Part shown: positions 33,761 to 42,400 of the stretch, in pieces
How the letters are laid out: the number at the start of each line of letters is the position of its first letter
How positions within the stretch are numbered: the stretch's first letter is position 1
NCBI RefSeq assembly: GCF_009712035.1
Contig: NZ_VILB01000001.1
Coordinates: 1-64,000, forward strand
Direction: 5' to 3'
DNA: 64,000 nucleotides
Source: Anabaena sp. UHCC 0187
Lineage (GTDB): Bacteria > Cyanobacteriota > Cyanobacteriia > Cyanobacteriales > Nostocaceae
Position numbers and translations under genes: made by a program
Notes under the pieces: model-generated
Database searches by the model: none
Seen by the model: the letters and a program-made list of their open reading frames with translations, nothing else
What the model was told of the DNA's origin: nothing

Positions 33761-35167
33761 ATGAAAATAGAAATTGCTAACTTAGGTGTTATTGAAAAGG
33801 CAGAAATTGATTTAAAGCCTTTGACTGTGTTTATTGGTGGTAATGGTACTGGTAAAACTTGGACAGCTTATACTTTAGCATCTATTTTAGGTGAGTATGG
33901 ATGTGAAAGATATTGGCAAGCTTATCTTGATAAAAAGACTCAACAGAGATATCCAATTATAGATCATGCAATTGAAGAATTTTTGCAAGAGGGAAATGTT
34001 CGGATTGATTTAATAGATTTTGCTGAAGAGTTTATTGAAACATATATTAATGATGTTTCTGCTTTAGCATATACCTGGATGAATAGATTTCTAGCCACAG
34101 ATCGTGTTGATTTTAAAAAGATGAAAGTGAGTTTTGATTTAGCAGAAGCTAAACCAGCAATATTGAATAATCTTAAAAAAGATTTTGTAGATCAACAGTT
34201 ATCTTTTGGCACTCAAAGTAAAGATACTTTGCATATTCTCAAAGAATTAGGTGACAGTAAGATTTATTTATATATACTTTCATTTTCCGAAGAAAATATT
34301 TTGAAAAAGTTACCTAGAAGAGCATTTGAGCAGATTTTGCTTAAATTAATTTTTAGAACAATTCACAGGTTTTTTCATTTAGAAACTTATATATTTCCTA
34401 CAGAAAGAACAGGAGTTTTACCATTCTTTTCTTCATCTACAAAAATTGAAAATTACGTAGATATTGAAAATTTTGATGATATTGATGAGAATGTAAAAAA
34501 TCTTTTATCTATGAAATTAAGCATACCAGTACAAGATTTAAAATTGACACTAGAAAGCATATATATAAAAACATCATCGGAAAGAGAAAAAGAAATACAA
34601 CTTTACCCAGAAGTTTTAGAATATCTTAAATTAGCAGAAATTTTAGAAAATGATATTTTAGGGGGTAAAGTTAATGTTGAAAATTCTAGCTTCGATCAAG
34701 AAATTCTCTATCAACCATCAGAAAATGTTAAATTAGAAATGACAGTTTCTTCTTCAATGGTAAAAGAATTAGCTCCGTTAGTTTTGTGTTTACGTTATTT
34801 CGCTGTACCCAATGAATTACTAATTATTGATGAACCAGAAGTGAATTTACATCCAGCAGCGCAAGTACAAATTATCGAATTTTTAGCAATGTTAGTACAA
34901 GCAGGTTTAAAAGTTTTAATTACAACCCATAGCCCTTATATTATTGATCATCTTTCTAATTTAATGAAAGCTGCTAAATATGAAGATAAAGAAAGTCTCA
35001 AAGAACGATTTTATCTAGAGAGAACAGACGCTTTTATTCCTCAAGAAAAAGTTTCTGTTTATCTATTTGAAGATGGTACAGTTAAGGATATTTTACATGA
35101 AGACGGTAGGATAGATTGGGGAACATTTGGAAATGTCTCAGATGATATTTCCCATATTTTCCCATAA
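33761..35167 (+). CDS. AAA family ATPase (OLD/RecF-like)
   Basis: A 468-residue SMC/RecF-like ATPase. Walker A is FIGGNGTGKTWTAYTLA (about residues 25-41); a long helical insertion carries no recognised domain; the C-terminal half has the signature-like SSMVKELAPL, Walker B ELLIIDEPEVNLHP and the H-loop LKVLITTHSPYIIDHL. This organisation is that of OLD-like and AAA_15 ATPases, often part of anti-phage systems such as Septu or Gabija, but no TOPRIM domain or nuclease partner is present here. It stands alone after the tRNA-Ser, a classic integration neighbourhood. Confidence 0.82.
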   Translation: MKIEIANLGVIEKAEIDLKPLTVFIGGNGTGKTWTAYTLASILGEYGCERYWQAYLDKKTQQRYPIIDHAIEEFLQEGNVRIDLIDFAEEFIETYINDVSALAYTWMNRFLATDRVDFKKMKVSFDLAEAKPAILNNLKKDFVDQQLSFGTQSKDTLHILKELGDSKIYLYILSFSEENILKKLPRRAFEQILLKLIFRTIHRFFHLETYIFPTERTGVLPFFSSSTKIENYVDIENFDDIDENVKNLLSMKLSIPVQDLKLTLESIYIKTSSEREKEIQLYPEVLEYLKLAEILENDILGGKVNVENSSFDQEILYQPSENVKLEMTVSSSMVKELAPLVLCLRYFAVPNELLIIDEPEVNLHPAAQVQIIEFLAMLVQAGLKVLITTHSPYIIDHLSNLMKAAKYEDKESLKERFYLERTDAFIPQEKVSVYLFEDGTVKDILHEDGRIDWGTFGNVSDDISHIFP

Positions 35168-35382
35168 TCACTCTTATAATCTTGAATTCAGGAGTGATTT
35201 TAAAATGCCTTTCAATACTTTGTAATTAATAGAGATTCAGATTTAGGTAATTTTTTGCGAGGTGCGAAGTATCAACCGAAAGGAAAACGAAAGAAGGGTA
35301 GATAATTTACTCCAAAGTATTTCTAGTTTTCGCTTGTCCTTTATTAAATCATGCTACTATTATTAATAATCTTCAGTATCAC

Positions 35383-35610
35383 TTATACATGATAAGCAGT
35401 GATGACCTTTTTCTGATCAGGAGTATAAATAGATTCTACTCTTGGGTATTGTTCATGAACCCACCAAACTTTAATTCTGTTACCTTGCGCTGGAGCAGTT
35501 CCTGATATAGAATAACCAGCATCAATCATTAATTTTTCAAATTGATTTGCATCTAAAATTGTACATTTAAACTTTGGTAGTCCCTGTATTTGATGCTTAT
35601 TGAGGGTCAT
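35383..35610 (-). CDS. Small protein of unknown function
   Basis: A protein of about 75 residues (start MTLNKHQIQGLPKFKCTILD; an ATG nine bases further upstream is possible). It has a small alpha/beta look with NRIKVWWVHEQYPRVESIY near the middle. No family is recognised. It begins inside the 3' end of the gene upstream (35597-35863), overlapping by about 14 bp, so the two are translated together or by frameshift. Their joint function is unknown. Confidence 0.5.
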   Translation of the reverse strand: MTLNKHQIQGLPKFKCTILDANQFEKLMIDAGYSISGTAPAQGNRIKVWWVHEQYPRVESIYTPDQKKVITAYHV

Positions 35611-35863
35611 AACTACCATTATAAGTTGTTAATATCTTATAACCTGGTAACACTAAAGCCATGCCTGTATTACTATGTATTGTACCTGGATATCTGTAAG
35701 GTTGATCATCAGGAACAGCACCACCAAACCGAATATGTATTCCTGGTAGCCATAAATAAAATCCAGGAATTAATAAATCCATGCTGTAAGCTATTTCTCT
35801 CATTGCTTGATGAGTGGAGTTATTGCTTGTCAGTGTAAAATTGGTGTTTGTAATGTTCAACAC
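35597..35863 (-). CDS. Small protein of unknown function
   Basis: An 88-residue protein (MLNITNTNFTLTSNNSTHQA...). It contains a hydrophobic, Pro/Gly-rich centre (MDLLIPGFYLWLPGIHIRFGG) that is not long enough to be a clear membrane helix. I do not recognise a family. It precedes and overlaps the 75-residue gene on the same strand. Codon use does not look unusual. The pair lies between the lone AAA ATPase gene and purF. Confidence 0.5.
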   Translation of the reverse strand: MLNITNTNFTLTSNNSTHQAMREIAYSMDLLIPGFYLWLPGIHIRFGGAVPDDQPYRYPGTIHSNTGMALVLPGYKILTTYNGSYDPQ

Positions 35864-35938
35864 AAGTTTTCAATCTCCAATTAGGAATTGTGACAAGAGA
35901 AATTAGTTTCAATTAATATTCTATTTTATCGCCAAAAT

Positions 35939-35983
35939 TGACAATTGACAATTATAAATTATCAATTATCAATTATCAATTAA
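35939..35983. repeat. CAATTAT/CAATTGA heptamer repeats
   Basis: GACAATTGACAATTATAAAT is followed by three TATCAAT units. This heptamer array sits just beyond the end of purF (minus strand). Confidence 0.6.
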
Positions 35984-36009
35984 ATTACTTCTTGGCTATT
36001 CCCAATTTT

Positions 36010-37533
36010 CTAAACTACAACCTTTTCCAAAATCAACTTAGAACGCTTCATTTTTTCAGGAATAGCCACAGGATAATCACCAGTAAAACAAGCTGAACAG
36101 AAACTATTAGTATCTTCTCTGGTGGTTTCTAACATTCCTTCCCAACTTAAATAAGCGAGACTATCAACTTGTAATTGCTTGGCTATTTCCTCAACTGATT
36201 TTGTCGCTGCAATTAATTGATCTTGGGTATCGGTATCAATACCATAAAAACAAGGATGAGTTACAGGAGGAGAAGAAATTCTCATGTGGACTTCCGCTAC
36301 ACCCGCATCACGCAAGGCTTGTACAAGTTTACGGCTAGTAGTTCCCCGGACAATAGAATCATCAATAATTACCACTCGCTTACCGTACAAAACATCTTTG
36401 AGAGGGTTAAGTTTCATTTTAATCCCTGATTCCCGCATGGCTTGGGTAGGCTGAATAAAGGTGCGGCCGACGTAGCGATTTTTAATCAATCCCTCACCAT
36501 ACGCTATACCAGAAGCTTGGGAAAAACCAATGGCCGCAGGGATACCAGAATCAGGAACACCGAAAACCAAATCAGCTTCTATCGGTGATTCAGCCGCCAT
36601 TTTCCGTCCTAACCGCATTCGATAACTGTATAATGTTTCGTTGTGCATGAGGCTATCAGGACGGGCAAAGTAGATCATTTCAAAGATACAAAGTTTGCGT
36701 TCTGATTGTTGATGCCACTGAAATGATTCTAAACCGTTTTCAGTAATCCAAACTAATTCTCCTGGGGAAACATCACGCAGATATTCAGCACCAATAATAT
36801 CTAAACCGCAAGTTTCAGAAGCGAGAACGTAACGCACAGGATCACTATCTAATGTGCCAATGACTAAGGGACGAATCCCATTAGGATCACGAACTCCCAT
36901 TACGCCTTCAGGTGTGCCAATAGTCAGGCTAAATGCGCCTTCGCACCGATGAAAGGCACTGATAGCCCCTGTTACCCAATCTGCACCAGCGTTGACTTCT
37001 TGAGCGATCGCATAAGCAATCATTTCTGAATCGGTGGTCGTGATTAAGTTAAACTTATCTTTAAGTAATTCTTCTCGCAGTTTTGTGGTATTGACTAAAT
37101 TACCATTATGTGCTAAAGCTAATAAACCCAAACGAGTTTCCACCACAGCGGGTTGGGCGTTAACTTTGCGACTAGAACCGGTAGTGGAATAGCGAGTATG
37201 TCCAACTGCCAGATTTCCGGGTAACTCATCTAAAATGGCTTCATTGAAGACTTGAGACACCAAGCCCATATCTTTGTGCTGGTGAACGTGCATACCCTCA
37301 AAGGTAGCAATACCAGCCGATTCTTGACCCCGATGCTGGAGAGCATACAATCCAAAGTAGGTCAATTTAGCAACGTCTTGTTCTGGGGCGTAAATGCCAA
37401 ACACACCACAAGCTTCTTCTGGCTTATCAGGGCGGTTTTCATGACTGTTAATTGAGCTATCGGGGGATTCATCCGAGGTAACGGAATTGATGGGAATCAT
37501 ACTGGTATTGCTCCTGGTGGGGATGTTCTTCAA
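36010..37533 (-). CDS. purF: Amidophosphoribosyltransferase
   Basis: PurF makes 5-phosphoribosylamine from PRPP and glutamine, the first step of purine synthesis. The N-terminal nucleophile is the Cys of EEACGVFGIYAPE; the 40 residues before it form a propeptide that must be removed, as in other cyanobacterial and Bacillus-type enzymes. LQHRGQESAGIAT, HNGNLVN and the PRPP loop VVIIDDSIVRGTTS confirm both domains. Cys residues near the C-terminus (SFCSACFTGDYP) suggest the [4Fe-4S]-containing type. purL lies upstream on the same strand, 174 bp away. Confidence 0.96.
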   Translation of the reverse strand: MKNIPTRSNTSMIPINSVTSDESPDSSINSHENRPDKPEEACGVFGIYAPEQDVAKLTYFGLYALQHRGQESAGIATFEGMHVHQHKDMGLVSQVFNEAILDELPGNLAVGHTRYSTTGSSRKVNAQPAVVETRLGLLALAHNGNLVNTTKLREELLKDKFNLITTTDSEMIAYAIAQEVNAGADWVTGAISAFHRCEGAFSLTIGTPEGVMGVRDPNGIRPLVIGTLDSDPVRYVLASETCGLDIIGAEYLRDVSPGELVWITENGLESFQWHQQSERKLCIFEMIYFARPDSLMHNETLYSYRMRLGRKMAAESPIEADLVFGVPDSGIPAAIGFSQASGIAYGEGLIKNRYVGRTFIQPTQAMRESGIKMKLNPLKDVLYGKRVVIIDDSIVRGTTSRKLVQALRDAGVAEVHMRISSPPVTHPCFYGIDTDTQDQLIAATKSVEEIAKQLQVDSLAYLSWEGMLETTREDTNSFCSACFTGDYPVAIPEKMKRSKLILEKVVV

Positions 37534-37565
37534 AGGTCAAAAGTCAAAAGTCAAAAGCAAAAAAA
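37531..37565. repeat. CAAAAGT heptamer repeats before purF
   Basis: Four AAAGTCA-type units (CAAAGGTCAAAAGTCAAAAG and on) lie directly upstream of the purF start on the minus strand, in its leader. Confidence 0.7.
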
Positions 37566-37707
37566 TTCTAGTTGTCATCTTGCTTTGGGGATAGTTGAAA
37601 ACTTCTTAACAAATCTTTAACCATCCACTACAACATTACCGTGAATTGGTCAAGGATCAAGTATGAATTGTGAATTTTCATCTCGAATCCTTGATTTTTG
37701 AGATTAA

Positions 37708-40071
37708 TCAGGTATTGGTGTAGATAGCGAGACGGTTAGAGATTGCCTGAGAATAGCGATCGCTCATATCTTGGATACTAACCTGGACTAATTTCTGATT
37801 GTCTCCGGTTAAAATCGTCAAATTACCAGAATTAGTCACTGTTCCCAGTAGTTGACAATTCTCCGGAATATGCTCCTCTAAATAGGATTCCCATTTTTCT
37901 TGATTTTCTTCACTCACAGAAACCAAAATTCTCGCCCCACCCTCACCAAACAGCACTTCATCAAAACGAGAATTATTATTTACACCAATTGGGAAATTAA
38001 TTTCCGCGCCTAAATTTCCTGAAAGACAAGATTCCGCTATCGCTACAGCCACACCACCCTCAGCCGAATCATGGGCAGAATTTACCCAACCAGAGCGAAT
38101 ACCGTCACGACAAGCTTTTTGGACACGCCGTTCTAAATCAAAATCAATTCTAGGGGGCTTACCAGCGATCGTATGATGAATAGTTGCCAAATATTCAGAA
38201 GCGCCTAACTCAATTGTAGATTGAATTGACAAACCCAGAAGGTAAATTACATCCCCGACATTTTGCCAACCTTGTCCGCAAATTTTCGTTAAATCAGGAA
38301 TTAACCCCACCATACCCACAACCGGAGTCGGGTAAATTGGTTGAGGATTACCTTCCGCGTCGAAAGTTTCATTGTAGAGAGAGACATTCCCCCCAGTTAC
38401 CGGCGTTCCCAACTCCCGACAACCTTCACTCAAACCCCGACAAGCGGACGATAATTGCCAATAACCAATGGGTTTTTCTGGACTACCAAAATTGAGGTTA
38501 TCCGTCACAGCGATGGGTTCAGCACCCACACAGCTAAGATTCCGGGCAGCTTCCGCTACTACTGCCTTAGCCCCTTCATAAGGATCAAGATAGACATAAC
38601 GAGAATTACAATCTACCGTAGCCGCAACACCGGATTTTAAATTAGCAATGGGGGAAGTGAGAGTGGGGGTTTCTTCCAAAGGACGTAACCGCACCACAGC
38701 CGCATCTGCACCACCGGGTAACAATACGGTATTATTCTGAACTTGATGGTCATATTGGCGATAAACCCAGCTTTTAGAAGCAATGCTAGGAGTATCCAGC
38801 AAAGTCAATAAAATATCATTCCAAGTTTGCAGACTTCCCGCAATTTCAATCCCCGCAGCATTGCAAATAGGTAAACTATCACTTGTCCATTGCCATGCTT
38901 TTTGTGCATATTCGGGGGGTTCTGTCAATAATTCTCTTTCATACAAGGGTGTATTTTCCGCCAAAGCATCAGCCGGGATTTCGGCAGCAATTTTCCCCTC
39001 AAACCAAATCCTGACAATGGGTTCTTCTATTACCGTACCCGCAACTACCGCTTGCAGTCCCCAACGGTGGAAAATATCAATTAATTCCTGTTCTCGTCCC
39101 TTTTCGGCAACAAACAACATTCGTTCTTGAGATTCCGAAAGCAGGTATTCATAAGGAATCATTCCCGATTCCCGCACCGGAATTTTATCTAAATCGAAAT
39201 CAATCCCCACACCACCTTTAGCAGCCATTTCCGAAGTTGAACAGGTAATACCCGCAGCCCCCATATCCTGTGCCGCAACTACAGCCCCAGTTTTAAATGC
39301 CTCTAAACAAGCTTCAATTAAAGACTTTTCGACAAATGGATCTCCTACTTGCACAGCGGGACGGTTATCCATTGATTCTTCGGTTAATTCCGCACTGGCA
39401 AAACTCGCGCCGCCCATGCCATCCCGTCCGGTGGTTGAACCCACATACAGCACGGGATTTCCGAAGCCGGAAGCCCCCGATTTGACAATTTCTGACGTTT
39501 CCATCAATCCCAGCGCCATGACGTTGACCAGAGGATTTCCAGAGTAGGCGGGGTCAAAATACACTTCACCACCAACAGTGGGAACGCCGACGCAGTTACC
39601 ATAATGGGAGATTCCCGCAACTACACCGGTAAATAATCTTTGGGTTTTCGGATCATTCAAATCACCAAAGCGCAAAGAGTTTAATAAGGCTATGGGACGC
39701 GCCCCCATGGTAAAGATATCTCTTAATATCCCACCTACTCCGGTTGCAGCACCTTGGAAGGGTTCAACGGCGGAAGGGTGGTTATGGGATTCTATTTTAA
39801 ACGCTAATTGTAGTCCGTCGCCGATATCCACAACTCCGGCATTTTCACCGGGTCCAACAAGAATGCGGGGACCTGTGGTGGGAAACTGTTTGAGTAATGG
39901 GCGGGAATTTTTATAACAGCAATGTTCTGACCACATCACCCCAAACATACCGAGTTCGGCTTTGTTGGGGTGACGACCTAAGCGGCGGACGATTTCGGTA
40001 TATTCTTCTGGTTTTATGCCTTCTGAGGCTATTTCTTGAGGGGAAAAGGGATTTTCACCAAATGTGGTCAT
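37708..40071 (-). CDS. purL: Phosphoribosylformylglycinamidine synthase subunit PurL
   Basis: PurL (787 aa, the small type) converts FGAR to FGAM with PurQ and PurS. Conserved blocks are [19 protein letters not shown]-like near the N-terminus (here [13 protein letters not shown]), the ATP/Mg motif [29 protein letters not shown] and the second-half repeat NFGSPEKP and [11 protein letters not shown]. The internal duplication typical of the family is visible. The neighbour purF shares the pathway, and the two probably form a transcription unit. Confidence 0.96.
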   Translation of the reverse strand: MTTFGENPFSPQEIASEGIKPEEYTEIVRRLGRHPNKAELGMFGVMWSEHCCYKNSRPLLKQFPTTGPRILVGPGENAGVVDIGDGLQLAFKIESHNHPSAVEPFQGAATGVGGILRDIFTMGARPIALLNSLRFGDLNDPKTQRLFTGVVAGISHYGNCVGVPTVGGEVYFDPAYSGNPLVNVMALGLMETSEIVKSGASGFGNPVLYVGSTTGRDGMGGASFASAELTEESMDNRPAVQVGDPFVEKSLIEACLEAFKTGAVVAAQDMGAAGITCSTSEMAAKGGVGIDFDLDKIPVRESGMIPYEYLLSESQERMLFVAEKGREQELIDIFHRWGLQAVVAGTVIEEPIVRIWFEGKIAAEIPADALAENTPLYERELLTEPPEYAQKAWQWTSDSLPICNAAGIEIAGSLQTWNDILLTLLDTPSIASKSWVYRQYDHQVQNNTVLLPGGADAAVVRLRPLEETPTLTSPIANLKSGVAATVDCNSRYVYLDPYEGAKAVVAEAARNLSCVGAEPIAVTDNLNFGSPEKPIGYWQLSSACRGLSEGCRELGTPVTGGNVSLYNETFDAEGNPQPIYPTPVVGMVGLIPDLTKICGQGWQNVGDVIYLLGLSIQSTIELGASEYLATIHHTIAGKPPRIDFDLERRVQKACRDGIRSGWVNSAHDSAEGGVAVAIAESCLSGNLGAEINFPIGVNNNSRFDEVLFGEGGARILVSVSEENQEKWESYLEEHIPENCQLLGTVTNSGNLTILTGDNQKLVQVSIQDMSDRYSQAISNRLAIYTNT

Positions 40072-40111
40072 GGAATTTATGCACCAAGAGGACAGAGAAA
40101 TATTCTATCTG

Positions 40112-40178
40112 AGATCCCCGACTTCTTTTTTTTAATCTTGTCAACAAATTATGAATTGATGTCAGAAGTCGGGGATCT
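40112..40178. repeat. 67-bp palindromic-ended repeat, copy B (inverted)
   Basis: The arms AGATCCCCGACTTCT and AGAAGTCGGGGATCT are identical to copy A at 18930-18994. The core read on the opposite strand (AATTCATAATTTGTTGACAAG) matches copy A in all but a few bases, so this copy is inverted. It lies upstream of purL and upstream of xisH. GGTGTGGTA follows, as it does after copy C. Confidence 0.9.
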
Positions 40179-40265
40179 GAGGGTGTGGTAGTCCAGTCTA
40201 CTATTGTTTTATAGGATTGAAAGAGATTTTAGATATAATTATTGATGTTAATTAATTGTTTGCTT

Positions 40266-40682
40266 ATGCCATCTAAAGATATATTTCATGAATCTGTACG
40301 TAACGCTTTAGAAAAAGATGGTTGGATCATTACCCATGATCCACTGTATATTAAAGTTGATGATATCGAATTTTTTGTAGATTTGGGAGCAGAAAGACTA
40401 TTAGCAGCGCAAAAACAAGGTCAACAAATAGCTGTAGAAGTGAAATCTTTTGTAGGTGCATCTGAAGTAACTGAATTTCATCTTGCTTTAGGTCAAACTC
40501 TCAATTATCGGTTAGCATTAAAAAAAGAACAACCTCAACGGATTTTATATTTAGCCATTAGCGAAGACACATATCGAGATTTTTTCTCTCGTCAATTTAT
40601 CCAAGACTCTTTAAAAGAATATCAAATTAAGGTTTTAATTTTTGATTCTTTAACCCAGGAGATTGTTTTATGGAAAGAATAA
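40266..40682 (+). CDS. xisH: XisH family protein
   Basis: XisH was found as a factor needed, with XisF and XisI, for excision of the fdxN element during heterocyst development in Anabaena. The 138-residue protein has a restriction-endonuclease-like fold, consistent with the Asp in EFFVDLGAERL and the QIAVEVKSF strand seen here. I use the ATG at 40266 (MPSKDIFHE), not 40242, since the upstream residues are not part of the family. It overlaps xisI by 13 bp. No fdxN element, XisF recombinase or element boundary is visible nearby. Confidence 0.92.
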   Translation: MPSKDIFHESVRNALEKDGWIITHDPLYIKVDDIEFFVDLGAERLLAAQKQGQQIAVEVKSFVGASEVTEFHLALGQTLNYRLALKKEQPQRILYLAISEDTYRDFFSRQFIQDSLKEYQIKVLIFDSLTQEIVLWKE

Positions 40683-40999
40683 ATTACTCGCAAATTATTC
40701 AAGATATTTTAAGCAATCATTCTACCAATGATACAGCTAATGGTACAGAAATTCAGTTGCTTTTTGATACGCAACGTCATCATTATCAAGTATTAAATAT
40801 TGGTTGGAAACAACAAATCAGAACCTATGGGGTGATTATTCATGTTGATATTAAAGATGATAAAATCTGGATACAAAGAGATGGTACAGAAATTGGTATT
40901 GCTAATGAATTAATCACGGCTGGTGTCCCTAAAGAAGATATTATTTTAGGATTTCATGCTCCTTATAAGCGGCAATTTACAGGTTTTGCGGTGGGATAA
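40670..40999 (+). CDS. xisI: XisI family protein
   Basis: XisI (109 aa) is the partner of XisH. NYSQIIQDILSNHS at the start, YQVLNIGWKQQIRTYGVIIH in the middle and VPKEDIILGFHAPYKRQFTG at the end are the family blocks. Translation is coupled to xisH by a 13-bp overlap. XisH-XisI pairs are abundant in cyanobacteria without an associated excision element, so they probably have a wider role, possibly as a toxin-antitoxin-like or defence pair; that is inference. Confidence 0.93.
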   Translation: MERINYSQIIQDILSNHSTNDTANGTEIQLLFDTQRHHYQVLNIGWKQQIRTYGVIIHVDIKDDKIWIQRDGTEIGIANELITAGVPKEDIILGFHAPYKRQFTGFAVG

Positions 41000-41035
41000 T
41001 AATTTATTTCCATTTTTTACCATTTCATAACAGGT

Positions 41036-41455
41036 TTATTCTTTATCAATAATCAGACTAACACCACAGCGAATCGCCGCTTCTGCTAACCGATTATCAA
41101 GTGTTGCTAATGGTAATTGTAACCGCAATGCTAATTCTAAATAAGCTGCATCATAAGCGGCTAAACCTTCTTCTCTTGCTAATTTCAAGGTTGCATCTAA
41201 AGCATTTGTATCTGTAGCCATATCAACTTGAATTAATAGGGACTGTAATAAATTAATAGCTTCCTGAGATTGTTCTTTTGTCATGCGGTTACGTCGTTCA
41301 GCTACAATAAGAGTATTAGCAATCTCTAGCGACCAAATTCCTGGTACAAATGCTTCAGAATCTACCATCATTGTTAGTATGGAATTAGCATAATCATTAT
41401 TTTCGTCTACCAAACACCAGCTAATTGCTACGGAACAATCTAAAACAAACTGCAT
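41036..41455 (-). CDS. PIN-domain toxin (VapC-like)
   Basis: A 139-residue PIN ribonuclease with the four acidic residues of the active site: Asp in FVLDCSVAISW, Glu in WSLEIANTLI, Asp in AAYDAAYLELA and Asp in ATLDNRLAEAA. VapC-type toxins cut specific RNAs and are neutralised by the protein encoded just upstream. Its start codon overlaps the stop of that antitoxin gene by one base, the normal layout of a type II pair. Confidence 0.9.
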   Translation of the reverse strand: MQFVLDCSVAISWCLVDENNDYANSILTMMVDSEAFVPGIWSLEIANTLIVAERRNRMTKEQSQEAINLLQSLLIQVDMATDTNALDATLKLAREEGLAAYDAAYLELALRLQLPLATLDNRLAEAAIRCGVSLIIDKE

Positions 41456-41730
41456 TAAAATCTTCGTCCTTCTTCAATCATTTCACGGATTAGGTTTTTA
41501 TCTAAACCTACTTCTTTCCTTAGTTGTTGCATTCTACTAATTGCGTCTTGAATTGATTTTTTAGTAGTAATTTTTCCCCAAGCGTTATGTTTAATTGTAG
41601 TAGTTTCTGTATTATCTAATGGTTGCACAACTACCAATACTTCTACAGATTTATCTTTAAATTCTGTATGGGTTTGGATTTGTAATATACCATCTGTGCC
41701 GATATGTGCCAGCAATTTCATTGTTTCCAT
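41455..41730 (-). CDS. Antitoxin of the PIN pair
   Basis: A 91-residue protein upstream of, and touching, the PIN toxin gene. The N-terminal half (LLAHIGTDGILQIQTHTEF) is beta-rich and resembles a short AbrB-like or Phd-unrelated DNA-binding fold; the C-terminal helix MIEEGRRF is typical of VapB-type toxin-binding tails. It is assigned by position; the exact antitoxin family is not certain. Confidence 0.75.
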   Translation of the reverse strand: METMKLLAHIGTDGILQIQTHTEFKDKSVEVLVVVQPLDNTETTTIKHNAWGKITTKKSIQDAISRMQQLRKEVGLDKNLIREMIEEGRRF

Positions 41731-41789
41731 TTTTTACCACCATTTAGTATGTTTTTGTTATTTTATCACAGCGTTATTCTTCGGGTTTA

Positions 41790-41855
41790 AGATCCCCGAC
41801 TTCTAGCATGAATTAATTGTTGATGAACAAGATTGAAAACAGAAGTCGAGGATCT
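41790..41855. repeat. 66-bp palindromic-ended repeat, copy C
   Basis: The arms AGATCCCCGACTTCT and AGAAGTCGAGGATCT have one mismatch, which makes this the most diverged copy. The core is in the same orientation as copy A. It lies between the toxin-antitoxin pair and the caspase module. The sequence GGAGGTGTGGTA after it resembles the bases after copy B. Confidence 0.88.
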
Positions 41856-41994
41856 GGAGGTGTGGTAAATATTCCCTGCTTCTGTTTGGTTTACCGGAAA
41901 TTGTAACTGTATCAGATTTATATTGACGTATTACCTTGAAAATAGTAATATTCATCATGTAAATAGTAATACGCACTTATAAGCAGTAAATTTT

Positions 41995-42399
41995 ATGTCA
42001 GCAGAATTTCCTACACCAGACAGCTTATGGATTATTACTGAAGAAGTGGCAGAAACCTCAACGACAAGTATTAGCGGTGCTAGAAGTGGTGCTGATATAG
42101 GTGGATTATTGGGAAGTAAGACTACTGAGGAACAAATAATAGTTACTAAGGAAAAAGACAAAGTAATAATTACCAGGCGTAAAGTTGAAGTAACAAAACT
42201 CAAGCAGGAAATGAGGGGATTTATCCAAGCTATGCGAGAATGTTTGGATGAAGCCGATACTGATGATTCCAAAATCCGCTTAGATGAAGTAGAAGTTTCT
42301 GTAGAAGTCAATGGAGAAGGACAATTTAGTTTATTCGGAACAGGGGGAAAAGTAGGCGGTAAAGGTAGTCTAACTTTTAAATTCAAGCGACAATCTTAA
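41995..42399 (+). CDS. Small caspase-associated protein (Pepco-like)
   Basis: A 134-residue protein whose stop is one base before the caspase-like gene. It has a Gly/Ser-rich N-terminal third (SISGARSGADIGGLLGSK), a charged helix (VTKLKQEMRGFIQAMRECLD) and a strand-rich C-terminus (RLDEVEVSVEVNGEGQFSLF) that ends in a Gly loop. Small proteins of this look are known next to caspases and trypsins in bacterial conflict systems (Pepco/Trypco domains in the terms of Aravind and co-workers); I match it to that group from memory and position. Confidence 0.65.
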   Translation: MSAEFPTPDSLWIITEEVAETSTTSISGARSGADIGGLLGSKTTEEQIIVTKEKDKVIITRRKVEVTKLKQEMRGFIQAMRECLDEADTDDSKIRLDEVEVSVEVNGEGQFSLFGTGGKVGGKGSLTFKFKRQS

Positions 42400-42400
42400 C

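Noticed and set aside
35215-35290. Short frame ending in GAKYQPKGKRKKGR after the AAA ATPase gene
   Set aside because: About 30 codons with no start codon; at best a gene remnant, so not listed as a feature.
40266-40999. Presence of the fdxN excision element
   Set aside because: No nif gene, xisF recombinase or direct-repeat border is visible around xisHI.
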